Below the pieces are notes generated by a model. The model did no database searches. It saw only the letters and a list, made by a program, of their open reading frames with translations, and had not been told where the DNA came from. From the NCBI GenBank assembly GCA_038049695.1, contig CP142451.1, positions 68,464,001 to 68,528,000 on the forward strand: 64,000 nucleotides of DNA, written 5' to 3'. Position numbers and translations under genes: made by a program. Each line of letters opens with the position of its first letter. Within the stretch, counting starts at the first letter, position 1. Below, piece by piece: positions 22,252 to 34,705 of the stretch. The stretch comes from Cinnamomum chago (taxonomy: Eukaryota; Streptophyta; Magnoliopsida; Laurales; Lauraceae).

Positions 22252-25200
22252 TGTAAGACCCCGACCCGAGTGAACCCGATTAGTGCTAATTAAGTTGCGC
22301 GTTAGTTCTAAGCTTGATTAGTGATTTTGGCTAAGTTGGGTCTGGAATAGCTTTTGATATAGTTTTGGGGAATTTTGATTGTCTCGTGTTAGTGGGACCC
22401 TTTGGGGTTTCCCTTTCTATGTCATTGCATATGTTGGAGGATGTATCGGAGATTTTTGCATTCATGGTTTTAATCCCGTTTTATTCGTATTAATAATCCC
22501 TACAACTTTCATGTTGATCCCGCCCCCATTTGAGATCCCGAAACCCAATTGCATAGCCTTGAGGGCAAAACAGTCATTGTGCACTAAATCTGTACCCAAA
22601 CTTGATATTCCCGAAACCCGCGAACCATATATTTTTTGGAAACTAGAAATTTCGACGATCATTTCTTCCTTCTTCGTCGAATCCATCCGAGGTCCCGAAA
22701 GAGATGATTTCAGTCAAACAAGTTCCTTTAGTAGTGGGACCCAACTCATTTGTTAACAAAGGGAAGCCATTCTTCATTCATTTCATTCTTCATGTTCCAG
22801 CACAAGAGGAGAGCCTAGGGTTTCCTTGCAATTCTTCTTCTTCTTCTTCTTGCTTCTCCATCTCCAATCCGTACCAAACCTACATCAATCAGGAAATGGA
22901 GATCACCATCCTTTTCCTCATCTTGCAAGCTTTATCTTGATACCATTTGTGGAGAAATCTTCCAACCTTGAGATCTTCTTTGAGCTAGCTCTCTTCACTT
23001 GGAGGTCATCCAAGTGAGTAATCATTTTCATCTCCTAGATTAGTGTTCCTCTAGCCCTTGAGAAGCTACATTTGCATTATTGTAAGTTCTTTCATTTTCA
23101 TTCTTTGTGTAACCCATTTTAGGGTTTATTTTGGGGTTTTTGCATTGTAGCTTGGACCATTGGCTTGAAAGAATTGTTAGAGCTTGTTTTGCTTGAGTAG
23201 AGACCTAAGGCAAGTGGATGATATGATCTTTTAAGAGTTTTCAATGTTCTTATGAGAAATGTGGTTGGTTTTTATTAAATTTCACTCATGCCTATTTATT
23301 GCTTTCCTTTGAAATAAATGCTCATGAAGAGCCTTGTTAATGCATTTATGGTCATAAAGAAGTATTGGTTCATAGCTTTTAATTCCTCTTGTTTTGTCTC
23401 AAATATATATCTTATGTGAAATGGTTTCCTTCTTCGTTTCCTTGTATTGAATGTGTTGTTGAAGGAGGAGAATGGGATTGATGTTGTTGGAGATTTGAGG
23501 TTGTTTGAATGGGGATTTATACTCCTCACTTAGTGTAGAAAAGTGGCTAAAAAGGGGTTGTAAAAGGAAGAGTTATCGTGGAGCTGAACTGGTCCGGATT
23601 CAGTTTCTGGACAGTTCGCTCGAGCGACCATGACACTTCGCTCGAGTGACCTGTCCAGAAAGGGGCTCGGAGCATTCCAGTAGCTTGGTCGCTCGAGCGC
23701 ACCCTTGGTCGTTCGAGCGCACCCTTGGTCGTTCGAGCGGACATCCCAGAACCTGTTCCAGAGAGTTGTTCGTTCGAATGCATTTAAATATTCGCTCGAC
23801 CCAATGTGTTCGCTTGAGCGACCTCAAAAATTGCTCGAGTGAATCTACCCAGACAACCATTCCAGAGAGCCACTCGCTCGAGCGAACTCTCCAGTCCGCT
23901 CGAACGATGGGCCCCGTTGGGCAGGGCTATGTTGGGACAATGATAAACTATTTTAACGGTTTGGGACTATTCATTTGGGAACCTTTCTATGTCAAGGAGA
24001 TTTACTAAGTAATGTATGTGGCCATTTGAGAAAAAAACCATATCACGAAGTTGTCATTTGAAGTTTTTGAAAATTCGAAGTGTATAAGGAGCCCGGAATG
24101 TCCCCAAACTCAAAGAGTACCAAATTGTTATCAGATTGACATACGGGGTCCCTATTCACTTTAAATAAATATTGAACCCAATACTTTACCCCAAATTCCA
24201 ATTGTTTATTGTATCTTATCGATCCCGAGTTTTATACTACGTGCCTTGTTTTCCCGAAAGTATTGAACTACACTTTATATAGCTACTTGTCTTGAAGTGC
24301 ATTGCACCACATGACATGACAGTGTGCCCTTGAGCACCCCCGTCTTGCCCGTTTATTTATTGTACTTAATTGAATTGCATATGTCTCGATTGTATTTGAC
24401 CTATGAGTCGGCACCACTAAGCTTGGATAACCCTGTTGGTCTGATCCACCGACTTGGAGATCCCCATCTTCTCCCGCCAGCTGCAGTTTGGATCCCGCTA
24501 CCCGGTTATTACCATGGTCTTGTCCCGATGCCGCAGATTGCTACTGTGGTCCCCGATGCCCGGCTCGCTACCGTGGTCATGTATAGTATATGTATATGCA
24601 TATGTATTTATAAGATCCATTGTTTCTCCTCACCTCGAGTGACTGAGATCAGTGCCTAGTTATTGCTCTATCACCTTAGTGATAGAGGACTTAGCTTCGT
24701 GTGGTTGCCATCTTGATTGTTTCCCGTTCCCTTGGTTACCTTTACATGTTTTATGTTGCATACTCGTATTTGAATAAATGTAAATTGTTTAGAGAAATTG
24801 TCATTTTAACAGGTTCAAATGTTTTGGGAGGTAAATTCATGTATTTTTCATAATGTCATTGTGTTTTATCCAATTGCCAAACCGTTGTGTTTGACCCACT
24901 CTTTGGTACTCAGGTCCCGTTGTTGGTTATCCTGAGGAGGAGCACGAGGAGGCGGTCGTAGAACCGCAATAGTTAGTTGAGTGGCGTGCTGATGACGTCA
25001 TGTAGACGTTTGGTTGCTATGAGAGACTTGATATTTTGGGAAACTGTTTAACCATTCTTTGGATTGGTATTTTGCTCATATTGGCTTTGTTGGCCTCTAT
25101 TTTTGGGGAAATGTAATTAAATGATATTTGTATAAACTTTAACTTACTTTGGGTAACATGCTAATGATCATTGCTCATTCTGATATGGTACTACACTTGT

Positions 25201-25417
25201 GTTATTTATCTTTATGATTTGAGATGAATTGAATATTTGATTTGCTACACACTTCCGTACTTAACAGAAATGTTCATATATGGTTGTGATATCCTCACCG
25301 CGAACACCTGTGGGAAATTAAATAAATGTATGTTGTTATTAGACCGATATGGATCATCTCATCCCAAACAGTCCCGATCCCGGATTAGTCCTTCGGGCCC
25401 GGTCCAGGGTCGCGACA
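22252..25417 (-). mobile_element. D-family solo LTR D1 (3166 bp)
   Basis: Termini TGTAAGACCCCGACCC and GGTCGCGACA with an exact 5-bp target duplication ACGCA. Sense is taken as minus because the palindrome cluster (23616-23910) lies upstream of a minus-strand TATAAAT (23515-23521). It is homologous to D2 in inverted orientation: both contain the segment with repeated GGTATCGGGAC-like and CTGCAG sequence (24420-24600 here). No PBS, PPT or coding domain is present, so it is a solo LTR. Superfamily uncertain (gypsy-like length and ends). Frames at 22379-22756 and 24324-24659 are not convincing genes. Confidence 0.85.
23515..23910 (-). promoter_or_regulatory. D1 palindrome cluster (CTCGAG core) with TATA
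   Basis: About ten copies of CGCTCGAGCG or one-off variants between 23616 and 23910, for example perfect TCGCTCGAGCGA at 23616-23627 and 23874-23885, CGCTCGAGCG at 23690-23699, and CGTTCGAGCG at 23710-23719 and 23730-23739. In the minus sense they end about 95 bp before TATAAAT (23515-23521). Their distance from the LTR 5' end (about 1.5-1.8 kb) equals that of the D2 cluster. Confidence 0.7.
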
Positions 25418-26949
25418 ACGCATGCACCATCACACAAGGATTTATAGTGGTTCGGCCTCAATGCCTACATCCACTACTGGCTTGTGATCCAACACCCCAC
25501 CGGATTTCCACTATTTATGCTTGTCAATAGGCTAAGTAATAACCTTTACAACGATGTTTTTCTAGGCTAAACAACAACCTATCAATGTGCTTTTCTAGGC
25601 TAAGCAATAACCTCTACAAGATGCTTTTCCAAGGCTAAGCAATAACCTCTACAAGATGCTTTTCCAAGGCTAAGCAATAACCTCTACAATGTGCTTTTCT
25701 TAGGCTAAGCAATAACCTTTACAAGTAAAATATTTTCTCTCAAAATAGTGTCTACACAAACACTAAAAGAGATACACTTTAAGGCTCAATTACAGTGCTT
25801 CTAAAATAGGCGGATATGAAATTGAAAATCTAACTCAGACAAGCACTATATAAATGCAAAGGTGTATGCTCATGAAGTGGGTGTGTGTGTGTGTGTGCGT
25901 CTGATAACTTCAATCAAGTTAAAAAGAAAGCTCAATTAATATATGCTCAAAGCATTTAAAAGTTTAAGGCACATAAAGAGTTTTGATTGAAATGAAATGC
26001 AAATCACATGTATCAATACAAACTTGTTGATGGAGTGAAAGTCAAAGGCTCGCAAGTTGTATGAAATCAATTAGCTCTAAACATGTGATGCATGTGCAAT
26101 GTTGTTTTCAAAACTAAACAAATTTAACTAAAGTTCAAATGAATGAAAACAACAAATAAAGATTCAACCAAGTAAATGAATCATGCTATAAAATAAATCA
26201 AAGATTTTGGCTAAGCATGATTAAAGAAGGTTTTAAAACAAACTTGGTTTGAAATCAAGGTGAAGAATCCAATCCAACTTAGATCAAAGATTAAAAGAAG
26301 AATGGATTCGACACATCATAGTTATCATGCTAAAATTAATTTACCAATAATGTAAACAAAGCATATAACATATGATTAGTAAAAGTAAAGCTTACTTAGA
26401 GATTTAACTTTATTTATCCAAGCTTTAGCTTCAGTAATGACCCCTTGGTCTCTCTTAGTTCATCCCCTTTGTCTTGTCTCCAAACACCTCAAGGATGGCT
26501 TAATTAAAAATCTCGAATTTCGGCAAAGGAATGGACTTCATTTTATAGTCAAAAAGTGCCCAACGGCTAGTCCCCGGTCGACCTGGAACAGGGCCCGATC
26601 GACCTGCCCTTCAACGGTCATAAAACTGACCGTTTGAAAAGAGCTCTAACGTCTCTTTACCCGGTCGACCACCGAGCCGAGTCCATGGCCTCGGTCGACC
26701 GAGCACACTGCAGGTCGACCCGGGCCCAGGGACCAAAATCCCCAAAAATGCATATTTTACAGTGATTTCTTGTGGACACTATTGGGCTACTGAATCAAGC
26801 TTGGAATCGTGATTTAAATCAAACTAAGGGGTTTAAAAACATGAAACATAAAAATCCTAAAATGATTTGAAAGATTTAAAACTTGGGCTAGCTTGATTTG
26901 ATAAAACTTCTTTTCAAAATAAATTGTATCCAAGATTAAAATCAAAACA
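25418..26949 (-). repeat. NA-Sire 3' LTR, second segment
   Basis: Resumes after D1. Holds about six 35-bp repeats (25528-25735) and a decayed palindrome cluster (26570-26725) with one perfect CTCGGTCGACCGAG. AACGGTCA/TGACCGTT arms lie at 26612-26634, and a minus-strand TATAAAA at about 26540. Ends at AAACA (26945-26949), the target duplication of solo LTR S. Confidence 0.85.
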
Positions 26950-29150
26950 TGTTAGGAATTTTCTAGATTGCAATTTGATGGATGCATTTTCATTCAAAGC
27001 ATCATTTGAATTACACACTTGCATTGGTTTTAAATAAACTTGAAATCTTGATTTATTCATGCATTGTTTTTAAGATCTTGTTTTATGCATGATTTGTTTT
27101 TAAATCTTGGATGCATTTGTTTTAGAAAAGAGTTTTCAAGAAATCAAGCAAGCCTTTGTTTTAAAACTTTTGAAACTTTTTAGGCTTTTTATGTCATGTT
27201 TTAAAAACCTTTAAAATCTTTAAAACATGTTTTCCAAGCTTGATTTAGTGGCCAAAAGGTCCCCCAAAGAAATAACTTTGAAAAGTGCAAAAGTTGGAAA
27301 TTTTGCAAAAAGGGGGGTTGTCCCGGCAGTGTCGTCGGTCGACCGAGAGGCAGGTCTCGGTCGACCGAGACAACTGCAGGCAATTTTTGCCTGGGAGCAC
27401 CAACGGTCAGAAATATGACCGTTGTGTGTTCTCGGTCGACCGAGGCCTGTTTCTCGGTCGACCGAGAACTAGCCGTTGGCCACTTTTCCCTATAAATATG
27501 AGTTCTTTCCCTTGCCAAAAGTTGGGAATTTTTAACCCCTCCTTGAGAGGATTTGAGGCATATCAAAAGGGAAAAGAACCAAGGGATGAAGGGGAAGATT
27601 AGGAAAGCTAAAGCTTGGATTAATGAAGTTAAACTACCAAGTAGGCTCTTCCTTTCTTAATCATATGTTTGCATGCTCTTGTTTTATTTTTGGTAAATCA
27701 TTTCTAGCATGTTAAACTATGTTTGTGTTGTGTCCTTAACATATTTTATGTTTTGAGTTGATTTATTGTTTTGGATATAACATCACATGATTCAATCCAA
27801 GTAGTACTTGAATTGGTAAATCAAAGTAGATCATGTTAATGAAAGAACTTTGGTAAATCATATGTAACATGATCCATATACTTGGTTGAATCTTTGGTTG
27901 TTGTTTTCCATCATAAGAACATCTCTCTCAAAACTAACTTATGTTTTGGATTCAACTTCTTTACAAATCATATGTTTTCATGTTTTGTTTTATCATTGGT
28001 AAATCTTTGTAACATGTTAATCTATGATTTGTTGTATCCTTAGCATATTCTATATTTTGAATAGATCTATTGTTTTGGATACATCACCATTGATTCATCA
28101 AAGTAGTACTTAACTTTGGAAAATCTAAGTAGATCATGTTAATAAAATATGTAACATGATTCATATACTTTGTTGAATCTTTGGATGTTGTTCTTCCATC
28201 ATAAGAAAATCTTTTTCAAATGTATCTTATGTTTTGGATTCAACATGTTTACAAATCATATGTGTATTATTGTTTTAATGCTTCACAACTTGCCTTACTT
28301 TGATTGGTAAATTATTTTCAAGTTGTCTTTATAATTACATATGATTTGTCCCCTAATTTCAATCAAATCTATTTTTATGTTTTGAGCTTCATTGATGATT
28401 TGATTGACATCCCTATGCATCACATGTTTAGAGCTAATCCATTTCATACAACTTGTGTAACTTTGATATCATTAACAAGTTGTTACTTTTAACATGTGAT
28501 TGCATTGCTTCCTCAATCATAAATGTTTTTGAGCTAAAACTTTCAAAAGCCTTAGGCTTACATTTATGAACTTTCATTTTCAAAATGATTGAGGATCACA
28601 CACACACACTTCATTTGTTTTCATCTTTGCATTCATAGTGTGAGTGTGTATTAGATTTTCACTTCCATATCCGCCTATTTAAGAGGCAATGTAATGAGCT
28701 TAATTGAATCTCCATCAAGTGTATATTAGACACTAAATTAGTGAGATAACCAACCTTTGGTTGAAGAGGTTATTGCTTAGCCTATAAAAGCATAATGTAT
28801 AGGTTGATGTTAAGCCTTGAAAAACATCATTGTAAGGTTATTGCTTAGCCTTGGAAAGCATATTGTAAAGGTTATTGCTTAGCCTATTGAAAAGCATAAA
28901 TAGTGGAAATCCGGTGGGGTGTTGGATCTCAAGCCGGTAGTGGATGTAGGCATTGAGGCCGAACCACTATAAATACTTGTGTGATGGTGCTTGCTTTGTG
29001 GTGATTGTTTTTATTAGCTTCCGCATATTGTTTGATAATCATCACTTATGACTAGTTTGTTTTAAAGAAGTTAAAATTGTTAAAATTGGTCATAAAAGAA
29101 GCTCACCCTATTCACCCCCCCTCTAGGGTTCGGATCCCCATGGACTTACA
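26950..29150 (+). mobile_element. Sirevirus-type solo LTR S (2201 bp)
   Basis: Exact 5-bp target duplication AAACA (26945-26949, 29151-29155). Termini TGTTAGGAATTTTC and CATGGACTTACA. It belongs to the same broad LTR group as NA-Sire but is inserted in its LTR in the opposite orientation. Its end carries CACCCCCCCTCTAGGG (7 C) and about four 35-bp repeats (28755-28905) near the 3' end. No internal region, so solo. The inner 27930-28500 sequence is AT-rich with repeated TTGGTAAATC/CATGTTA phrases and no gene. Confidence 0.88.
27335..27498 (+). promoter_or_regulatory. Solo LTR S promoter module
   Basis: Four palindromes on the CGGTCGACCG core: 27335-27346, 27354-27371 (18 bp perfect), 27431-27444 and 27451-27468 (18 bp perfect). 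Between them lies an inverted pair CAACGGTCA/TGACCGTTG at 27401-27424. Then ACTAGCCGTTGG and TATAAATA at 27491-27498. This is the cleanest copy of the module on the plus strand. Confidence 0.78.
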
Positions 29151-29304
29151 AAACATGCATAAATCAATATTTCTACAAGTCTAAAAACCAATGCATGTGT
29201 AAATCAAGATTTCAAGATTTTCTAAATCAATGCATGTGTGAAAATTCAAATGATGCTAAAATGATAATGCATCCATCAAATTGCAATATACAAAAATCCT
29301 AACA
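29151..29304 (-). repeat. NA-Sire 3' LTR, third segment
   Basis: Resumes after solo LTR S and ends AATCCTAACA at 29304. The polypurine tract of the element follows at 29305-29317 (ATCTCCCCCTTTG, plus strand). Confidence 0.85.
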
Positions 29305-29374
29305 ATCTCCCCCTTTGCAATTTGATGGCAACTTACTCAATACTGAATTTACACACTAAGTCTTCAGCTCCCCC

Positions 29375-32300
29375 TGTCACGACCCCGGACCGGTCCGTAG
29401 GACTAATCTGGGATCGGGACGATAATGATAAATAAGGAATGATAACATGCACATTTGTATTCAATTTCCCACAGGTGTCCGCGGTGAGGATATCACAAAC
29501 GTCAATGAACATTTCTTTTTGAGTGCGGAAGCGTGTAAAAAATCAAATAGTCCAACTATCATTAGTCATGAAGATCATAACAATAACATGAGTATGAAAG
29601 ACTGTATCAAAATGAGCAATGATATATAGCAATGTTTCCCAAAAGTTGTTAAAGTTAGACAAGTTATCATTTAGTTACAATCCCCAAAAAGAGAGGCCAA
29701 CAAAGGCCAATATGAACAAAATAATAACCCAAAAGAATGGTTAAAGTATAGCTCCCAAAATGTGCGTCTCTCGTAGCAACCCGATGTCTACATGACATCG
29801 TCAGCACGCCACTCAACTAGAGGTTGCGGCTCTCCTACCGCCTCCTCTGGCCCCTCCTCAAGGAAGCCGGCAACGGGACCTGAGTACCAAAGCAAAGGAT
29901 CAGACACGACGGTCTGGCAAGAGAAAGCAAGGATACAACAACAATAATATAGAGGAAATCTCTTGAAAAGCATATAAATTTGTTTAAGCAAGAACTCTCA
30001 TAAAGCAGGTAAATCATTTGCTATAAAACAAGTAAACAAGATAAAACATATGAGGTAACCAAGGAATCGGGAATAACAAGGTGGCAATCACATAAAGCTA
30101 AGTCCTCTGTCACTAATGTGACAACAGTATCACGGGACGTTGATCTTAGTCACACGAGGTGAGGAGAAACAACGTATACATATATACAATATAATAATAC
30201 GGGAACGGGACCACGGTAGCGAACCGGGTATCGGGACGGGGCCACGGTGGTAAACCGGGCATCGGGATCCAAACTGCAGCTGGCGGGACGGGAGAGGGAT
30301 ATCCAAGTCAGTGGATCAGACTGACAAGGTATCCAAGCTTAGTGATGCCGACACATAGGATAAAACCAATCGAGACATATATGAGTAAATCAAGTACAAT
30401 AAATAAACGGGGAAAACGGGGGTGCTCAAGGCACACTGTCATCTCATGTCGGGCAATACATATCTGGACAAGTCAATACTACTATCATGCTTTCGGGAAA
30501 ACGATTCATGTCAAGTAATGCTTGGAAATAGAGAAATATGATGAACTATACCAATTCGGGAAGGATGATGATTTAAAGATCTATTTGAGTGGATAGGGGT
30601 CTCGTATGTCGATTATAGATATAACTTGGTACTCCTTGAGTTTGAAGACATTCCGGGCTCCTTATGCACTCTTACGATTTTCAAAACTTAAAACGAGCTT
30701 ATGGTTATAACTAGATTTCATACTAGGAAAAATCAAGGTTATAGACGGTCCATCCTAGGCATGACGTTAATTCGGAAACATCGACCAACCTATTCAGTCA
30801 TCGAAAGGAATGGAATTCGCGATAACCAAGGCAAAAGACTTATATTTGGATATAAAGAAGTTATCGCGTCATTCCATCCCGTTCAAGATTGAAACGGATT
30901 GAACTTCGATGCCACCAAACTAACCGTGAGAAGCGTCGGCTCAAGACATCTCACCCATAGTCCAATTAGTCCAAAAAGGGTAGCCAAGGTCCCACCTAGC
31001 ACTAAGGAAAAAATAAAAATCTCAAAATCCACCGGACTCAAACTGAGTCCACCGATCGATCGGACCTTCGGTCCGATCGATCGGCCAAAATTTTCTGAAC
31101 AGGGACCGATCGATCGGCCGAAATTTCTACACAGGGCCCGATCGATCGGTCCAAAAACCCTTACAGTTACTGACAGACCGATCGATCGGTCCTGGGCGCA
31201 GTGCAGGTCCGGGACTTGGATTTTTCTCCTTTTTGTTCCTTTCTTTCCAACACTTCAACAACCACATAGAACTATGATCAAGATGACTAAAACACAAGAT
31301 TCCAAGACATTAAATGAGGCTATCAAGATGCATAAATATCATTTATTGTAACCATGAAAAATCAATAAATGCAATCAATGAAAGCATAAAAATCCATCAA
31401 TGTTTCACCAAATCATTTGAAACTTAAAAACCTCCAAACATTCACTTGCCTCAAGTCCAAGCTAGCAATAAACAAGCCTCTACTCACTTCTCAAGATCAC
31501 TTCCAAGCTACAATAAAAAATCCCCAAAAACAACCCTAAAATGGGTCAAACCATGAAATGACAATGAAACCTTTCAAAAATGCAAATGTAGCTTCCCTAA
31601 GGCTAGAAGATTAACAATCTAGAAGATGAGAGGGATCACTTACTTGGATGACCTCCAAATGAGAAGAACTAGTTCAAAGAAGGTCTCAAGATGGGGAGAT
31701 TGCTCCAAGAATAGTATCAAGGTGAAGCTTGCAAGGAGAGGAAGAAGATGATGAGTTCCCTTTTGAGTTTAGTGCAAGATTGGTGAGGATTTGAGATGAA
31801 GAAGCAAGAAGAAGGTGAGAAACCAAGAAAACCCTAGACTCCAATGGTTGTGCTGGAAAATGAAAGATGAAGTGAATGGAATGGCTTCTCTTGTTAGCTA
31901 AAGAGTTGGGTTGGATTGGGTCCCACAACTAATGAAACTAAATGGGCTGATATCATCTCTCTCGGGTCCTCGGATGAATTCGACGAAGAAGGAAGAATTG
32001 TTCGTTGAAATATCTAGTTTCCAAAAAGTGTATGTTTCGCGGGTTTCGAGAATCTTAAGTTTTTGGGTACAGATTTTGTGTGCAATGACTGTTTTGCCCT
32101 CCGGGCTATGAAATCGGGTTTCGGGGCCTCGAATGGACACGGGATCAACATGAAAGTTGTAAGAATCCACAAGATGAATGCAACGGGCCAAAAACACAAT
32201 TCACAACCAATCGGGAAAATCTCGCAAGAAAACGCAAAGCCGAAAAGGGAAACCCCCAAAGGGCCCCACAAGCTACCAATCACTTTAAAAAGCCCAAAAC

Positions 32301-32410
32301 TAGAAACAAGGTTATTCCAAACCCAACTTAACCACAAACACTAATCAAGCTTAGCACTAACACGTAACTTAATTAGTACTAATCGGGATCACTCGGGTCG
32401 GGGTCTTACA
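29375..32410 (+). mobile_element. D-family solo LTR D2 (3036 bp), opposite orientation to D1
   Basis: Termini TGTCACGACCCC and GTCGGGGTCTTACA, flanked by CCCCC (29370-29374, 32411-32415). NA-Sire internal sequence resumes as expected (CAGCTCCCCC then TAAGCTGGACAGG). It is the inverted homologue of D1, taken as plus-sense with palindromes at 31052-31189 before a TATA-like CATAAATA (about 31330). It contains no retroelement protein. The frames at 30701-31351 and 31898-32344 are not supported as genes. Confidence 0.85.
31052..31189 (+). promoter_or_regulatory. D2 palindrome cluster (ATCGAT core)
   Basis: Five perfect CCGATCGATCGG palindromes at 31052-31063, 31073-31084, 31106-31117, 31138-31149 and 31178-31189. 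The first two are also the arms of one larger perfect inverted repeat (two 15-bp arms around a TTC loop, 31052-31084). GCAGTGCAGGTCCGGGAC follows at about 31200, resembling the CACTGC...GGGAC sequence beside the palindromes of the Sirevirus-type LTRs. Confidence 0.75.
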
Positions 32411-34705
32411 CCCCCTAAGCTGGACAGGTCTTGAAATCTCTTGGATGCTCCTTCTCTTAGCTTGGGCTCTTGGTCTTTTCTTCAATCTTCTTGATGCTTG
32501 GAGCTTGATCATTCTTCAAGCTTTCTTTTCAACCCTCTTTGGCCAAGCATCTTCTTTAACTCCCATGATTTCTCTTCTTTCAGCTCTCCCCCTTTGACCA
32601 TGAACTTATGGACATACTCTCCCCCTTTAGACAACTTGATTGCTCTCTCCCCCTTTGACATTAAATTGCAAAGGTACCTACACACATGAAATAAGGAAAA
32701 TACCTTTTAGTAGCACCTGTTAACAAAAGAAATTGAAAATGAAATACATAACAGGGTATCATGTATGGTTAGTAGTCTCTAAGGGTTCAAAGCCAATACA
32801 AAGGTCAATTTGATCAAAACTAATACTTCCTATGAAGGTTTACACTCCCCCTCAATCCATTCTCTCCTTTTGTCAAACTTTTGTCAAATATTTAACTATT
32901 TGGAGCAAGAAGAAGATGGTTTTATCAATTGAGGGTAAACTTCACGGAAAGAATTAGATACATAACTATAGAGCTCAATATGATCAAATTACGAATATAA
33001 AGAGTAGGGTCAAGGAGAAAAGCGATCATGGATACCAATTGGAAAAACAAAGAATACCAATTGAGATTCAAGGAAGAGACTATTAAATCAATCACTCTAA
33101 AATGGAGTTAAAAAGAATATAACTACTAGGAAAAATCCAAATTAAAGCTATCCATGATGATATGGGGTTTACTCAACATAGCATCAATCAATTTAACTAT
33201 GAGAATCATATGCTATGAAAGTTTTGAAATCATTTCATTCAATCATTAAGTATGACTATCATGTGCAAGATGAGTGAAATGACATTCAAGCATGAAGCCA
33301 ACCTCAACTTATAACCAACCAAGATTATGAATACATAAACATGGTGGTCATGAGATTTACCTATAAGAGCAATTGAGGTGGCAAACATGAAAATTATGAT
33401 GCTAATGGAATGTGACATGGAACAAAAATATATTACTATCAAGTTCAATCCAATGTACATGGTCTATCACATTCTCAAGAAATGACATTAATTGGATATG
33501 AAATCAATCGAAAATTATACTAATTGAAACCGATTGAATTATGACAACATGATTAATAGCAAGGATGTGACAAACATAAAATTCCATCAAGCATCATAAA
33601 TGGTTATTCATCACTTTTAATGATATAGCTAATGAGCATTGTGATGAACAAGAGAAATTGCATTTTGAAAAAATATGACTTGGTAGAGCATGCAATTTTC
33701 AAAGTGTCAAATCATATGAATTCAACATCTAAGATATCCATCAAACAATAGATATAACTATGAAAATACAAGGAATGGATTTTAAAGAGGTTCATATGAT
33801 CAAGATCACTACTATGAAGTGGAAACATGTATAAGGAAGACATCACTTAGAGAATACACATGAATCAACATCATAATCATCCATTTTAAAAAAATGACTA
33901 GAAAGCATAAAGGATGGATTTGAGTTCTAGTATGGTACCTACAAATATAACTAAGATCACAATCATACACGGAACCAATTGACATTTGCATATAAAAAGA
34001 ATGTAACCAAATGAGCAAAGATGCAAATAGCTTATAACAACATTCGTTTCCATTTCTAAGATGATATAATCAAATGCATAAGGAAATGAGAACATGGAAC
34101 ATGCTTCGATGATTATAACTAATGATGTTTTAGAGCATTTCCTTTCATACAATCTTCAAATGATTTCAATAAACAAAATCCAACAATAAGCATGAAAATA
34201 ACGATTTTGAAGATCAATTTTCAACTTTGTATTTTAAAAGATATAACTTATTTGAAACACATACAAGTTGATTTTTCAAAACAATGATTTTCCATATTAA
34301 AGTATAACTTAGAAATCTATGAAAAATCCAAATTGATTCAAATCATTAGTTCAAATAATCTAACTATGACATCTACACAAATGATTTTGCAACAACAATC
34401 GATCATGAATACTCTAGCTATAAAAGCTTTTGAAATCACAATCAATTGATCATATATAGAAATGCAATGCAAGAGATATAACTAAATGTGAGCAAAAAGC
34501 AAATCTAACATGATGAAATTATAATCAAATGATTTTGAAAACCATGATATGTAACTAGAATGGTGCATGGAGACAAAATCAATTGATTACAAATAAACAA
34601 TGCATTTTAAGAAATGTAACTATGAAAGAATAAAATGCAAGTGTAAATATGACCAACAAAATGATTTAACTATAAAGGATAGGTTGGTCTAGGAGGTTCA
34701 AGGCC
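32411..34705 (-). other. NA-Sire (single element) non-coding internal region
   Basis: Resumes after D2 with CTCCCCCTTTG tracts (about 32585-32660), then A-rich non-coding sequence with ATAACTA motifs. It aligns with 4440-6750 of the tandem array. No gene seen. Confidence 0.8.

Noticed and set aside
23616-23910. CTCGAG and GTCGAC clusters as cloning-vector contamination (XhoI/SalI sites)
   Set aside because: Sites lie in divergent genomic LTR context with variable flanks and recur in several LTRs with target duplications. No vector backbone is present.
22252-25417. D1 and D2 as DNA transposons, because their ends are partly inverted (TGT..ACCC / GGGT..ACA)
   Set aside because: TG...CA termini, exact 5-bp duplications, 3-kb length and TATA with U3-like palindromes fit solo LTRs better. 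No transposase is present.
28304-28492. Small frame within solo LTR S
   Set aside because: AT-rich LTR sequence with repeated phrases and no coding signature.
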